The translations under genes and the position numbers were made by a program. This document shows positions 24,870 through 36,834 of a DNA stretch of 64,000 nucleotides, one piece after another. Where the stretch lies: assembly GCA_003049465.1 (NCBI GenBank), contig PYSS01000100.1:80146-144145 (forward strand), written 5' to 3'. The notes beneath the pieces were generated by a model. The model worked only from the letters and a program-made list of their open reading frames with translations. It was not told the DNA's origin and ran no database searches. Source of the DNA: Magnaporthiopsis rhizophila. Its lineage: Eukaryota > Ascomycota > Sordariomycetes > Magnaporthales > Magnaporthaceae. Numbering within the stretch: position 1 is the stretch's first letter; each line of letters opens with the position of its first letter.

Positions 24870-25319
24870 CTAAGACTGCGAGGCCTCGGCGGCGGCCTCG
24901 GCGTCGGCCAGCTCCTTCTCCTTGGCGAGGCGCTCCTCGAGCTTCCTGCGCTTCTCGGCCGCCTGCTGGCGCTTGGACTCCTCGGCCTTCGCGCGGCGCT
25001 CCTCGGCCTTGTGGGCGACGATGTAGCGGCTCGAGCCGAGGGCCGAGGCGAGCAGGCGGGTGCCCGTCTTGAAGTGGCCCCATGCGTCGCCCAGGTGCGC
25101 CTTGGCCTCGGTCAGGTTGGCGCGCGCCGTGGCGGACCGCTTCTTGGCCCGGTAGGCCCGCTCGGCCTGGGACGCGGCCTTGAGCCGCTGCGACGCCTGC
25201 CTGCGCGTCGCCATGAGGTTCATCTCGGTGCCCGAGGTTCCCGGCCGCTCCGGCGTCGGGAGCGGCTTGTCCTCGGCGTCGGCGGCCGACTTTCCCTTGG
25301 ACGAGGACAGGAGACCCAT
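24870..25319 (-). CDS. Small basic/acidic coiled-coil protein, possibly N-myristoylated; function unknown
   Basis: Single-exon frame of 149 residues, start ATG 25319. I do not recognise the family. The N-terminus MGLLSSSKGK has Gly2 and Ser6, which fits an N-myristoylation signal followed by a basic patch, suggesting membrane attachment. Residues about 40-115 are Ala/Lys/Arg-rich with a central GHFKTGTRLLASALGSSRY segment. Residues about 100-149 are a charged EERRAKAEESKRQQ-type helix likely to form a coiled coil. Codon use is GC-rich like the neighbours. A T-run on the plus strand near 25340-25354 gives an A-run just upstream of the start in the transcript. It shares a long divergent spacer with cho2. 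Reality of the gene is likely but rests on composition and a coherent frame. Confidence 0.65.
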   Translation of the reverse strand: MGLLSSSKGKSAADAEDKPLPTPERPGTSGTEMNLMATRRQASQRLKAASQAERAYRAKKRSATARANLTEAKAHLGDAWGHFKTGTRLLASALGSSRYIVAHKAEERRAKAEESKRQQAAEKRRKLEERLAKEKELADAEAAAEASQS

Positions 25320-27385
25320 TATGTATTAGGAGCGGTGTTTTTTTTTTTTTTTTGTTGGTTTGTATTGTTATGTGGCGACGGTAGTATAAGGTGCAGATTA
25401 GGTGAACAGCGGTATCCTCGAACGAAGAAGAAACACACGGAGCGCGCGCACTGGGAAGAAGGGATGGTGTATCAAAAAAAAGAGCGTGGTGAGACTATGC
25501 CTAAGGAAGAAAAAAGAAGGAGAGAGAAGAGCTGGACGGGGAGAAAGCTCATGCATATATGCCTATTATACATATCCCAACCCTGCCATCCTGACTGACG
25601 TGTCTGGGTGGTATCCATCAGCACGTTTTTTTTTTTTCCTCTCCTCTTTCAGTTTCCACACTGGCTGGTATTGGCTCCCCCGCATAGTGCTTGCTTCCTA
25701 TCCCCGGCCGTGTAAGCGGTCTAGCGGGGAGGGGCGGCGCCTGGCAAAGGCGAAATCACATCAGTTTATGCGAAGCGATGAGGAGGATCTCGCCGTGACC
25801 GAAAGCAGCCCCGCCGGATCGCGACACGGCCAACGAAAGCATTTTAGCAGCGTGACCGGGCGAAGGTACATATGGCAAAGGCAGGGCGCCCATTGGCCGA
25901 GCCAGACGGACGGCGTAGTTGGGTCATGGATGAACGTGATGGAGGGCGCCAAAGGTGAGGGCATACACACAGGGACCGCATGAGGCTGCAATCAAACGGC
26001 TGCCGATTTGGCGCCCGTGTCATGCTGGTCGGGCGGGCATGTCCCCTGTTGAAGATTGGGTCGTGGTGGGGTAAAAGGCGGGCGTGTTTGGTGAGTCGTC
26101 AAAAGCTGGTCCCCGCCGCTGGGCGAGCCGCTCCTTGCATTCACCATCCATCTCAAGTGAAGCGTGCCGAGAAAGACTCGGGAGATGCGACTCATGGGGG
26201 ATGCTCGGCGCCGGAAATCATGTCATGCCTGGCCCCCCTTTCCATCCTTCTGCGTGCGGTTCTGGAAGCTAGAAGGGACGGAGAGAAAAATAGGCAGTTA
26301 AAGACGGAATGCAGATCAGATGGACCCCGGGATTATGGTGTGATTGCTCCTAGGATGATGGCTCATTCTTTATTTCATCTGCTTTGTTTCTGTCTGCTTT
26401 ATGGATGTGGAGTTGGTTGGTTCCGCCAAGGGAGTAACAGAAGCATATGGAATCGTGGATTCATATGAAAGAGTGAAAGTAGAGTCACACTCAACGGGAA
26501 GCGGGAGGAAATATTCACCAACAGAAATTCTCGTCTTTTTGCAGCAGCCGAGTTGGGGTCCGGCACTTGCCCACCATCCATGGATATCCCGTCGTCATCC
26601 CACTTTTGCATGCAGCAGTGCTGGCATCGTCACGTGGCAGCGAATCAGTGCCTGGAATGACGCTGTGCTACCACCCAATCAACGGGGCTCCTGACCCAGC
26701 TGTCAATTTGTTCTGTCAGGGAGGCACGGCCAATGCAGCATTCCCGCCCCTAGCCCGGCCATCCATCCCACCAAAGGGCCTGGTCGAGCTATCAAGCCGC
26801 ATCGCGCCAATACAGGATAGGAAAGCCCGTTGGCTATCTCTCGGTTGAGCTTCTCCGCCGGCGGGCCCCCTGTCCTCGCACAAATCAACGGAGTGAAATT
26901 GGCCTTGCTCCCGTGGGAAACCCAAAGGTCGAGGAAAAAAAGGCATGTGACTGTGACTGCCCTGTTTAAACCCGACCACGGCTCTGAGCTTCTTTTCCGT
27001 TCTTCTGTCCCTCTCATCCTCTCCCTGGCATTGATAATCTCAGCCTCGGTCCCGGGAGCCGCCTACAAGCAAGGGGGCAATCTCACCGTGTCATGGCGCG
27101 TCTTCTGCCGTCATTGTAGCGTCCACACACTGGCCCCCGTCAAGCCCTGTCATTACACATGACCGCTGTAGATAGCATCAATCGTCTCCATTATACTGGA
27201 TACCAGGCCTCTTTATTACCGAACCTCGATCGCTCCCCTCCCCCACCCCGCAGCGCTCACTCGCCCGCTTGCGCCCGCAAAAGCGCCGCTCCCCTGCGCC
27301 CTGTCGGCGTCTGTGTCAGGCATCTGGTCCGATTGATCTGATCTGAGCACGACGGTGGAGTCAGAGGCCGGCCGGCCTTAAAACA
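25320..27385. promoter_or_regulatory. Divergent spacer between the small coiled-coil gene and cho2
   Basis: The 2.1-kb region is non-coding as far as I can see. It holds T-runs at about 25340-25354 and 25627-25637 and several unrelated short frames. It should contain both promoters. A CATGTG core near 26944 resembles part of the inositol-responsive element of yeast phospholipid genes but lacks the rest of the consensus, so no site is called. Confidence 0.5.
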
Positions 27386-30300
27386 ATGAGCAGCACCGCG
27401 ATGAACGGTGCGTCCGAGGACCCGGCAGCCATCCGCCGCAGACATGCCGCCGGCTCCAAGCAAGACGCTCCCGAGGCCCCGGCCCCGGCTTCCGATGGAG
27501 CTGGGGACCCCACGGCCAGGAATCCCAAAAAGACATATGGCCGTACACCAGACGGAACGGGTATGTTGGAAGAACCGTGGTGCTCGTTGTGATTTCCGGA
27601 TTGGTGACAGAGGACCTGGGCAATCCATCAATGCGTCACTGCCGTCATCAAGCACCTGCTGACCGTCCGCTTTTGCGCTCTACCACTAGTATTTACGGTG
27701 CCGACCACCCATGACATGGTCTCGCAGCTTCTGGACCCCCGCCAGTCCAAGAACCTGTCAGATATCATCGTCCTGGCTATCCTGGGCATGCACATACTAG
27801 GTGCATACCTCCTCCCCGCTGACCTGAAGCGGCCCGTCTTTGCCGCAATATTCATCTTTTGGAGGGCCTCGTACAACATTGGCATTGGCTACCTCCTAAG
27901 GGTCCAGTCGAACCACAGGCTCCTCGTCACGAAGGCCAAGAAACTGAGCCTCTTCGAGAACCCGTCCACCGGCAAAAATCCCCGCCCGTGGCTGTACCGC
28001 TTCCTCAAGCGGGAGCTCGAGGCCAAGATCCCCGAGGACTATCGCATGGAGGATGCGCCCATCGAGTACAACACGTGGCTCGTCTTCCGGAGGGTCGTAG
28101 ACCTGATCCTCATGTGCGACTTCGTGTCTTACTGCCTGTTCGCTGTTGTCTGTGGGCACGCCCCCGGCGGCGAGGCCCCCTGGATGAGTGCTGGCCGCTG
28201 GCTCACGGGAATCGTCCTTGTCGGCTTCAACCTCTGGGTCAAGCTCGACGCCCACCGAGTCGTCAAGGACTATGCCTGGTACTGGGGTGACTTCTTCTAC
28301 CTCATCGACCAGGAGCTCACATTCGATGGCGTCTTCGAGATGGCCCCCCACCCCATGTACTCGATCGGCTACGTCGGCTACTACGGCATCTCCATGATGG
28401 CCGCCAGCTATGACGTGCTCTTCATCTCGATCCTGGCACACCTGGCTCAGCTCATCTTCCTCGTCGTCGTCGAGAACCCCCACATCGAGAAGACGTACAA
28501 CAAGCCGCCTCCCCGCATCCGTGCCGAGTCTGAACACTCTGGCGACATCCAGGACGGCCCCGCCGATGCCGACTTCCCGTCGGCCGCGAGGGACTCCCCC
28601 GTGACGGTGCACAACCTATTGGGCTTCCGCAATATGGACCTGTTCCGCATCCCCGACTACACGGTTGTGCTCATCTCTCTGTACCTGGGCACTCTCACCC
28701 TCGTCACCCCCAAGACCGAGCTGTGGCAGGTCGTCTTTGTTGCCCACGCCGTCGTCTGGCGTCTGTGGTTCTCTATCGGTCTCGGCTGGATCCTGAATCG
28801 CCAGTCAAAGGACAAGATGTTCACGCGCCACTTTGTAAAGTACGGCGAGAGTGCCGGCGAAGCCTGGAGACAGTGGAAGGGCATGTATCACGTCAGCACC
28901 ACCATGTGCCACGGCTCATTCGTGGCGGCGTGCTGGAAGATGTACGAGCTTCCGACGGACTGGACGCGCGAGTGGGTGCTTCTGAAGCACGTCATTGGCC
29001 TCAGTCTGGTTGCGCTGCAGATCTGGACCGCCGTGAGCATCTACGACGAGCTGGGCGAGTTTGGCTGGTTCTTTGGCGACTTCTTTTTCAACAGCCGCGG
29101 CAAGCTGACATACCGGTCCATCTACCGCTTCCTCAACAACCCGGAGCGCGTCATGGGTTCGGCCGGTCTGTGGGGTGCTGCGCTCATCACCTGGAGCCGT
29201 TCTGTCTTTATCCTCGCACTCATGGGCCAGCTGCTGACCCTGGGCTTCATTTCGTACGTGGAGAAGCCGCACATGCAGAAGATCTACGGCCAGAACGTGC
29301 GCGAGGAAGCAGGCCTGACCAAGTTCGTCAAGCGCTCCCTCCCACCGCCGGTCAAGGAGTGGTCCGAAAGCGTGGACCGGGTGCTGGACGAGGCCAAAAC
29401 CTTTGTGGAGGAGTTCGTCGAGTCGGCACGTCCCAAGCTCGCCGCCGGCGTTTCTGTGATGCGCGACACGACGATGCTGTTCAACAACTTCCCTGCGCGC
29501 CTAACCATCTCGCAGCTCAACCCCGCCATGGCAGGCCTGGACCCGACACGCTACTCGGTCTCTGTCGAGGGCACGGTGGAGCAGAAGGCGGTCAGCGAGC
29601 GATGTACCGGCAAGGAGAGCGTGCAGGGCCGGGTACCGAAGGACGTCAAGACGCTGGTGTTCGAGTACGGGGCCCCGATCCGGGTCAAGTGGACCGCGCC
29701 GGCAAACCACAGCAAGCTGGACTGGATTGGACTGTACATGGTGATTGACAACCGGTCGCGAGAGGTGACCGAGGTGCCGTCGCAGGGTCGCTGGGTGCCC
29801 ACGTGCCCAGGCGCGTACGACCGGACGACGGACGAAGGCATAGTGTCGGCGGACCTACCGGTCGAATCAAGCCCGGAACTAGTGCAGGGCGAGATGGTCT
29901 TCGAGGGCGACAAGCTCTGGTGGACTCAGGGAACGTTCGAGTTCCGGTACCATCACGACGGAAATCACCACGTCATGTCCATCTCGGAGCCGTTCGAGAT
30001 TAAGATTGGGCGGTTCGACGACGATGAGGCGGTGGATTCCGTGGCCGCAGGCGGCGCGCTGTACGAGCGGGCTGTGGAGGCGGCGTTGCTCCCGCTGGTG
30101 CGCAACTGCCTGGACCGCAACCCGGAGGTGGCGCCCGAGACGGTGGACGAGCCGTTTGGAAGCCTGGTCGAGCGAGACAGCAAGTACGCCAAGCGCGTGG
30201 TCTATGCCATCCGCCACATGTTTGGCGTTGAGTTTGCTCCAGCCGTTGTGCCCGCCGACGGGAACGTCAAGAAGCTGGCGTGGCGGGTGTACAACGCCAA

Positions 30301-30455
30301 GCAGGTTCTGGTGAGTTCCTTCAGCATGGCTTCTGTCTCCTTTTGACTCACATCATGCTAATCTGGGCTGTGCACCACTCCAGGCGCCATATAGCATGTC
30401 GCGCTCCAGAGGCACCACCACGCCAGTCAACGAGAAGTTTCCGCAGACTCCGTGA
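27386..30455 (+). CDS. cho2: Phosphatidylethanolamine N-methyltransferase
   Basis: ER integral membrane enzyme that performs the first S-adenosylmethionine-dependent methylation of phosphatidylethanolamine toward phosphatidylcholine. Exons are 27386-27560, 27690-30310 and 30384-30455, giving 955 residues. Introns are GTATGT..CACTAG and GTGAGT..CTCCAG. The first join gives KKTYGRTPDGTVFTVPTTHDMVSQ, written here as overlapping family hallmarks KKTYGRTPDGT and FTVPTTHDMVSQ. The protein has many hydrophobic spans in two related halves. Each half ends in a phospholipid-methyltransferase-type segment, with APHPMYSIGYVGYYG in the first. A large soluble region follows from about residue 610, including KWTAPANHSKLDWIGLY. 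The last 24-codon exon ends PVNEKFPQTP. Start ATG 27386 has AACAATGA context. Family identity and length are secure. Confidence 0.94.
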
Positions 30456-31366
30456 AGCTGTTTTGGGTTGTAACCAGGGGAGGAAAGATGCCAAGTATGG
30501 AAGATCGAAGGAGCACGAGCAGGGTTAAGGGTGATAGAAATGTTACATAGCATTTGTGTTTTGTGCCATTCATTCCCCGATGGGATGTGTTCGTGATGAC
30601 CGGCTAGGGGACTTGTAAATGTCATAACCCATATCGAGACATCTGATACATGGCGTTGATCTTGCCCGGATAGTGTGTGGGGGACCGGCGCTAAGACTAA
30701 AAGCTCCCGCCCAGCTGCAGGTGCTTGCAGGTCATGGGAAACGCCTTTTCTTCAGTAAGGCCGGCCGGGCCAGTGCCAAACCATGAATGCATGATGAAAC
30801 ATCCATTGGCCACAAGCTCAGAGGCTCCGGCAGACTGCCCCACCTCCACCCCACCACGAACTTGACCACCCTGAAGCGTGCAGTTGTGCAACACAGGACA
30901 GCACAGTACCACGGTACCAGACTTTGGAAGTCCGAAGTCGAAGAACCTATGGTGAACCAACCAGGCCCCGATGGCCCTTTTTCTCTGCGACAATCTCACA
31001 CAACCTAGAACGACCGACTGTGCATTCCACCACCGAGCTGCTCTCCTGTCTCGCCCTCTTTGCGACACGCGAAGCGCTTGTCGGCGATTGGCTTTCCTCA
31101 CTCCAACTGCTAGCTAGTCCGCCTCCCTTGGCTCGGTACCTGACGCGGAGCTTTGCAACTTGCTCGCACACCATCCGCATCATCTGGACAGCCAACGCGA
31201 CAGCAGTGAGAGTCAATCCGGACAGCTCATCAGAGTGAGGTTTTGGGCATTGCTGGCAACACATCTGGCGGGCCTGGATTGTCGCCATTTAAGCCCAAAC
31301 AAGGGGACACTGTGGTCCAACCCAACCTCGTAGCACGCAACTCTTGGATCTGCGCCCATCGCCACG
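30456..31366. promoter_or_regulatory. Intergenic region between cho2 and sec1
   Basis: Tandem-gene spacer of 911 bp holding the cho2 3' end and the sec1 promoter and leader. No ATG is present between 31201 and the sec1 start at 31367. No gene is seen. Confidence 0.55.
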
Positions 31367-33994
31367 ATGGGAGTCTCGGCAATTCAAGAACAGCATGACA
31401 GTTGGTGCTCCCACGCAGGTCTTCATTCCACCTTCCTGTTCTCAGCTAACAGCAGCACACCTCCTCACTAAAACAGTCATTGTCGACACCATCAAGAACA
31501 TCACCCAAGGAGACGTGAGCCTCTACCGCCCTGCCCACTCCCGACATCCACTGCGCTCTGGCCAGGTTTCGTTCTAACAGCAGTCCGACGCTGCCCGCTC
31601 TGTAGTGGAAAGTCCTCGTTCTCGACGAATACTCAAAAAAGATCATCGACAATGTCGTCAAGGAAGATGACATTCTCGACAAGAACATCGCCAGTGCGCC
31701 TGCCCTGTTCCGACCCTCTTTACCTCTCCGATTCCGCGCCTGATACTGATCGGTTGCTCCGCCGGCCACCTCCTTCCGAAGCACAGATATCGAGTTGATC
31801 GAGGACAGGCGGGAGATGAACCCTACCATGGACGCCATCTACATATTGTCGCCGCTGCCGCACATCGTGGACTGCCTGTTGGCCGACTTCGACCGCCGGA
31901 GGTACCGACGCTCGTTCCTGGTGTGGACTGGTGTGCTGGATCCGCAACTGCGCCGTCGCCTCGACTCCTCACCTGCCGCCCGCGAGCTCAAGGCCGGGTT
32001 CGAGACGCTCTCCATCGACTTTTACCCCAGAGAGTCTCATCTGGTCACATTTAGAGACCCTTGGAGCTTCCCAATCCTATATCACCCGGCCTGCAACCAT
32101 CTCGTACGCGATCACATGGTGACTTTGGCCCAGAAGGTTCGTTATGCCCACACGACGTCAGCGCCCAATGCTCGGATTCGCTCTGGGGAGGCTAGCGGTG
32201 CATGAACGCCCACCAGAATCCAAGGGTTCGCCTGCGACTAACAGAACTCCTTGTCCTGCCTAGATAACCGGACTCTGCGTCACCCTCGGAGAGTACCCCA
32301 AAGTCCGATATTACAAGCCCAAAAACCCATTACACGAAGCAAGCGTGCTGTGCTCCCACCTGGCCCGTTTCATCCAGGAGGAGCTGGATGAGTATTCGCA
32401 GTGGAACCCCAACTTCCCCCCGCCATCCTCGCGGCCGCAGGGCGTGCTCATCGTTACGGACCGATCCATGGATCTGATGGCGCCGCTCGTCCACGAGTTC
32501 ACCTACCAGGCAATGGCCCATGACCTACTGAGCATCAGCGAAGGCGAGAAGGTCTCGTACCGCATGACCATCAACGAAGGCACGGCGAGGGCTGAGGAAA
32601 AGGACATGGAGCTGCAAGAGAAGGACACGGTCTGGGTCGACAACCGGCACCGCCACATGAAGGACACGATAGACAAGCTCATGGGCGACTTCCAGAAGTT
32701 CCTGGATAAAAACCCGCACTTCCGGGACGAGGGCAACGGCGACGCGACCAACCTGAACGCCATCAAGGACATGCTGGCGGGCCTCCCTCAGTTCCAGGAG
32801 ATGAAGGAGGCCTACTCGCTCCACCTTACCATGGCGCAGGAGTGTATGAACGTGTTCCAGAAACACAAGCTCCCCGACATCGCGTCGGTGGAGCAGACTC
32901 TGGCCACGGGGCTGGATGAGGATTTTAGGAAACCAAAGAACGTTCTGGACCAGGTCGTGCGCCTGCTCGACGACGAGGCCGTCCCGCACTCGGACAGGCT
33001 GCGGCTCATCATGGCCTACCTGATATACCGAGACGGCGTCATCCCCGAAGACGTCACGAGGCTGCTGAACCACGCGTCTGTGCCGTTGCAGAACGGCGAG
33101 GTGATCAGCAACCTGGAGCTGGTCGGCGCCAGGACGACCCACGGCCTCAAGGACGTGAGACCGGCACCTCCGCCGCTCTTCCCGCTCGACGTCAAAGCCC
33201 TCAACACACAGAACGAGGAGTACGCGCTGTCGCGCTTCGAGCCCAACGTGAAGCACATGCTGGACCACGTGTGCAAGGGAACGCTGGACCAGACCTCGTT
33301 TCCCTACGTCAAGCCGCCGCTGGACCCCAACGAGGACGCGGCCCTCGGCCAGGGATCTCTGAGAGCGGCCAAGCCCAGCTGGGCGGGAGGCTCACGCCGG
33401 ACGAACGAGAACCGACAGCGCATCCTCGTTTTCATGGCCGGGGGCGCGACGTACTCGGAGGCGCGCGCGTGCTACGAGGCTTCGGCCCAGCACTCGCGCG
33501 ACGTCTTCCTGGCGACCAGCCACATGGTTTCGCCTGCGCTGTTTGTGCGCCAAGTTGGCGACCTGTCCGTCGACAAGCGTAGGCTCGATCTTCCCCAGGA
33601 GCGACCCCGGCCCAAGGCGCCGGCACACCTGTTTGAGCGCGAGCGCCCGCCGCCGCCTCCCATGGCGCAGCCGCGACCACCACCACCCCCGGGGGCCATC
33701 CAAGGTATACCACACAAAGGCCCAGGAGGACCGCGAATGGGTGGTGGTCCCCCTCGCCCGCCTCCCCCGGGGGCTGGTCCTGGAATGCAAGGCGGACCGC
33801 GACCGCCCACAAACGCCATGGGCCAGATGAGTCTTGATGGTGGTGGCGGACCTGCGAGCAACGGGGGCGAGGACTGGCCGGCGTCGGCGCCCAGCCCCAG
33901 CCCCAGCCCTGCTCCGTCGACGGGGAAGCCGGAGAAGGAGAAGAAGAAGCGGAACATTTTTGGAATCAAGAAGTCGTCCAAGAGCCACGGCTGA
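31367..33994 (+). CDS. sec1: Exocytic Sec1/Munc18 (SM) protein
   Basis: SM-family protein that binds assembled exocytic SNARE complexes and promotes vesicle fusion at the plasma membrane, at hyphal tips in filamentous fungi. Five exons, 31367-31400, 31477-31514, 31606-31693, 31787-32136 and 32264-33994, give 746 residues. The joins read MGVSAIQEQHDIIVDTIKN and NIANIELIEDRR, as expected for the family. Introns have GCTAAC, ACTGAT and GACTAAC branch sites. Intron 1 uses the less common donor GTTGGT and intron 4 GTTCGT. Conserved blocks include YILSPLPHIVDCLLADF, HLVTFRDPWSFP, GVLIVTDRSMDLMAPLVHEF and FMAGGATYSEARACYE. After about residue 625 the tail is Pro/Gly-rich and ends with a basic Lys-rich segment, which is variable in the family. 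Confidence 0.94.
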
Positions 33995-34576
33995 GGATTA
34001 AGAGGATTTATCCGACGCGGGGAGCCTGTCTGACTGGCGCTTGGTAGCTGGCAGGGGGTTCCTCAATCTTTGTCATTGGATAGCATCTCGATCATTTTTT
34101 TTTTTTTTTGTGAACCTCCCTCCCACCTCTTAGATCACATATCCTGCTCTTCTTTTTCTTTGGGATATGGCATGAGCATGGCGTTGGACGGTCTTGTATG
34201 TATTTTCCCGATGGACATGAATCCCAGTCGAATCCAAGGGTCGTTCACAGGTGTGTGTGCCGGGGCTCGACGGTTTTACTGCTCTTTATGCCAATCGTAC
34301 AAGGTCCGGTGACTTTTTCTTACCGTTCATCTTGCATATGAAGTCTACGAGGAGAACCCGGCCGTCCATGAGCCGGAAAACGAAGAGCAAATAGAGTGAG
34401 CCAGTAAGCGTACGCAAATCGGGCCCGACGTTGTCTATCTGTTTTGTATTTGGTACACAAGGGTAGCCGAGAGTGGCCACTCACTCCAACCCAAGCCGCC
34501 GTCCATCGCCCTCGATGGAGCAGCATCCGCGCGGCCGCGGAAACGCCAGTCAAAAAAGAATAATAAGAAACAGAAA
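33995..34576. other. Convergent 3' spacer between sec1 and tif35
   Basis: A 582-bp non-coding segment with a T-run near 34096-34110. No gene seen. Confidence 0.55.
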
Positions 34577-34800
34577 TCAGGTAGCCTTCTTGGCAAACTC
34601 GACCCTGAGAATGAGATGCTTGAAACCCCAGCCGTCCATCTTGTTGCACGCCTTGACGGCGTCGTCCCTGTCTGCGAAGCTGATGAAGGCGAAGCCCTTG
34701 GCCAGGCCCGTGTCGCGGTCCTTTGCCAAGAAGACGCGGGTGACGCGGCCGAAGCGCTCGAACATGTCGCGCAGCTCCTGCTCCTCTGCCATCTCCGAGA

Positions 34801-34849
<49 letters not shown>

Positions 34850-34851
34850 CN

Positions 34852-34888
<37 letters not shown>

Positions 34889-35758
34889 GTTGTGTCAGCA
34901 AGCGTCCTGTCTGTCGTCTGCAGAAAGAATAAGAAGAAGTAGAGCAAAACTAACATTGGTAACGCGAAGGGTCGCAAGGTCGTCCCTCTCGCCATACTTG
35001 CCGCCGGCGCCACCGCCCATCTTCTCGCCCTCCTTGCCGCCGTTGCGCAGCGCGGGCGGGACGTACGAGCCCTTCTTGCCGGCGCCGGCGCCGCCCCCGC
35101 CGCCGCCGCCCATGAGGTCGTCACCGAGCCCGAGATCCGCACCGGGGCCGGGTCCGCCGGGGCCGCCGGCGGCACCGCCGGGGCCGGCGCTCGCCTCGCC
35201 GACGGGGGCCATGGTGTCCTTGTAAGGGCAGCGGGCGGTGAAGTGCTCGCCGTTGCAGATGCGGCACTTGACCTTCTTGTCCTTGAGCTTGTCCTTCATG
35301 GCGTTTGCGTTTGGGTCCTTGGACTCGTCCTTTGCCTCCTTGCGCCAGTTGGACGACGGCCGGAAGATGATGTTCTCTCCCACCGACGTCGTGTCGGCTG
35401 CGGGCCCCGCGGCGTCCTTGGCCGAGAGGCCGAACTTGCCCCAGGTCTTGCGGTCGGCCACGCGAGGGCTGACGACCTCGCGGTGCGTCGTCAGCCGCAC
35501 CCGCCGCGTCGTCTTGACCTTTTGGTTCAGGTCGTTGTAGCGCCAGCTGATGATGGTCTTGGTGCCGTCCTTGTTCACGATCGTCTGCGGGTCCGGCAGC
35601 CTGTCCGTCGTCGGCGTGCCCTCGTCCACGTCGTCGTCGTCGGCCCAAGCCAGAGGCCTAGAAGAGGCAGGCGTCAGTTCTTTTGTCGTTCGCTCCATCA
35701 TCACAGCAAAAGCACGACGAGCAACCTACTTTGATGGCTTTGCCACGGCTGATGCCAT
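34577..35758 (-). CDS. tif35: Translation initiation factor eIF3 subunit g
   Basis: RRM subunit of eIF3, which acts in scanning and reinitiation on the 40S ribosome. Exons are 35758-35730, 35657-34955 and 34801-34577, giving 318 residues. Exon 1 (29 nt) supplies MASAVAKPSK and splices to PLAWADDDD, the usual acidic Trp start. Middle hallmarks are TTSVGENIIFRPS and the Cys/His motif CRICNGEHFTARC, followed by a Gly-rich linker. The C-terminal RRM starts at about residue 238 with LRVTNVSEMAEEQELRDMF and has KGFAFISF as RNP1. Intron 2 contains two long A-runs (on the coding strand) around an ambiguous base, and its acceptor is preceded by A instead of pyrimidines. Without the homopolymers it would be about 68 nt. 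Both joins preserve frame and family sequence. Confidence 0.94.
34803..34887. repeat. Interrupted poly(T) tract with an ambiguous base in a tif35 intron
   Basis: 45 T (34803-34847), then AGC and N (34848-34851), then 36 T (34852-34887). It sits wholly inside intron 2 of tif35 and directly abuts the splice acceptor. The N and the homopolymers make an assembly or gap-filling artefact likely. A genuine poly(A/T) expansion or insertion is the alternative. Confidence 0.9.
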
Positions 35759-36834
35759 GTTTGCGAGTTTTGTGAAATTACCGCCGGCACCAGCGCAAAC
35801 TTGGGTCTGGCGGCGGATGCTGCGAATCGGTTCGTCGAGGTCCGGCAGATTCCAAGGCCACCTCGTTTATGTCCGTGTTTGGCTCCTTCGGTTGTCGTCG
35901 TCGGCGCGATCACAAAGATTTCCCTTTCTTCTGAATGAGCGGGGTGGTTTTTTGGGGTCCCACCATGAATTTCAGCATTTTGTCAGAAAACAAGGTGTGG
36001 CGTCGACTCACCCAGAATTGTGGCGAAAGCACATGTTTTTTTGGGTACCCCCTCCGCACTGACTAACACCAGCTCAGCAACGACATCACGCAATATGTTG
36101 TGTGGGAGTTCAATAGAAGGTACCAGACAAATATAGACGCTATATCACCACGGGAGATGCGCATAGTAAGGACCAAACGGCTGGTAGATGAAAGATAGGT
36201 GGGCAGCCCCCATAGCAAATGACAGCTAACTAGATAGTAGTACAGACTGCTTTTTTTGCAACCAAGACAAAACAAAAAAACCGAAGCCAAGAAGTAAACG
36301 AAAATAAAAAGAACAAAACGGAAGCCATGTACAGCGTCGTCGTGGCGCAATTCACGTCAAAATCATCAAAGATCCCTAATACCATCGTTCAATCCCAATC
36401 TTCCGTCGCCCGGTTTTGTCGCCTCCCCCAACAGTCCAAAGCGGGTGGGCTCTGCAGCGTAAATTTTCTACCATGGTCTTGAAAACGCCCGCTGCCAAAT
36501 CAAGCTCAAGGACAAAGGAGAGTGGAAGGATATATCCAACGTGGAAAAAAATGAAGAATACAAGTGCAGTATGTCATAAAGAGTGTTGCCGAAAGCGTCC
36601 AGCAGAAGAACATGGAATCGAAGAATAGAAAGGAGTAAAAAGGAAAGCAAGTGTGGACGCCCTGAGATTATTCAAGGTGCGCCTGTGGGTATAAGGGGGA
36701 AGCATGACGAAAAATACACAAAAGAGAGTTGTCATGGTACAAAATCATACAGGGTGAGGTATTGGGTCATGAATAGTAAATGAAGGTCTATAAAATCAAA
36801 GAGAGTGAGAGAGAGAAGAGTCCATCAAGGCAGT
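35759..36834. other. Spacer between tif35 promoter side and the PH-protein 3' end
   Basis: This region should contain the tif35 promoter (near 35759-36050) and the 3' untranslated region of the PH-domain gene (near 36500-36834). The frames at 35759-36350 have no recognisable features. No gene called. Confidence 0.5.

Noticed and set aside
26942..26950. CATGTG core as an inositol/choline-responsive element for cho2
   Set aside because: Only the E-box core is present; the rest of the yeast consensus is missing and it lies over 400 bp from the start codon.
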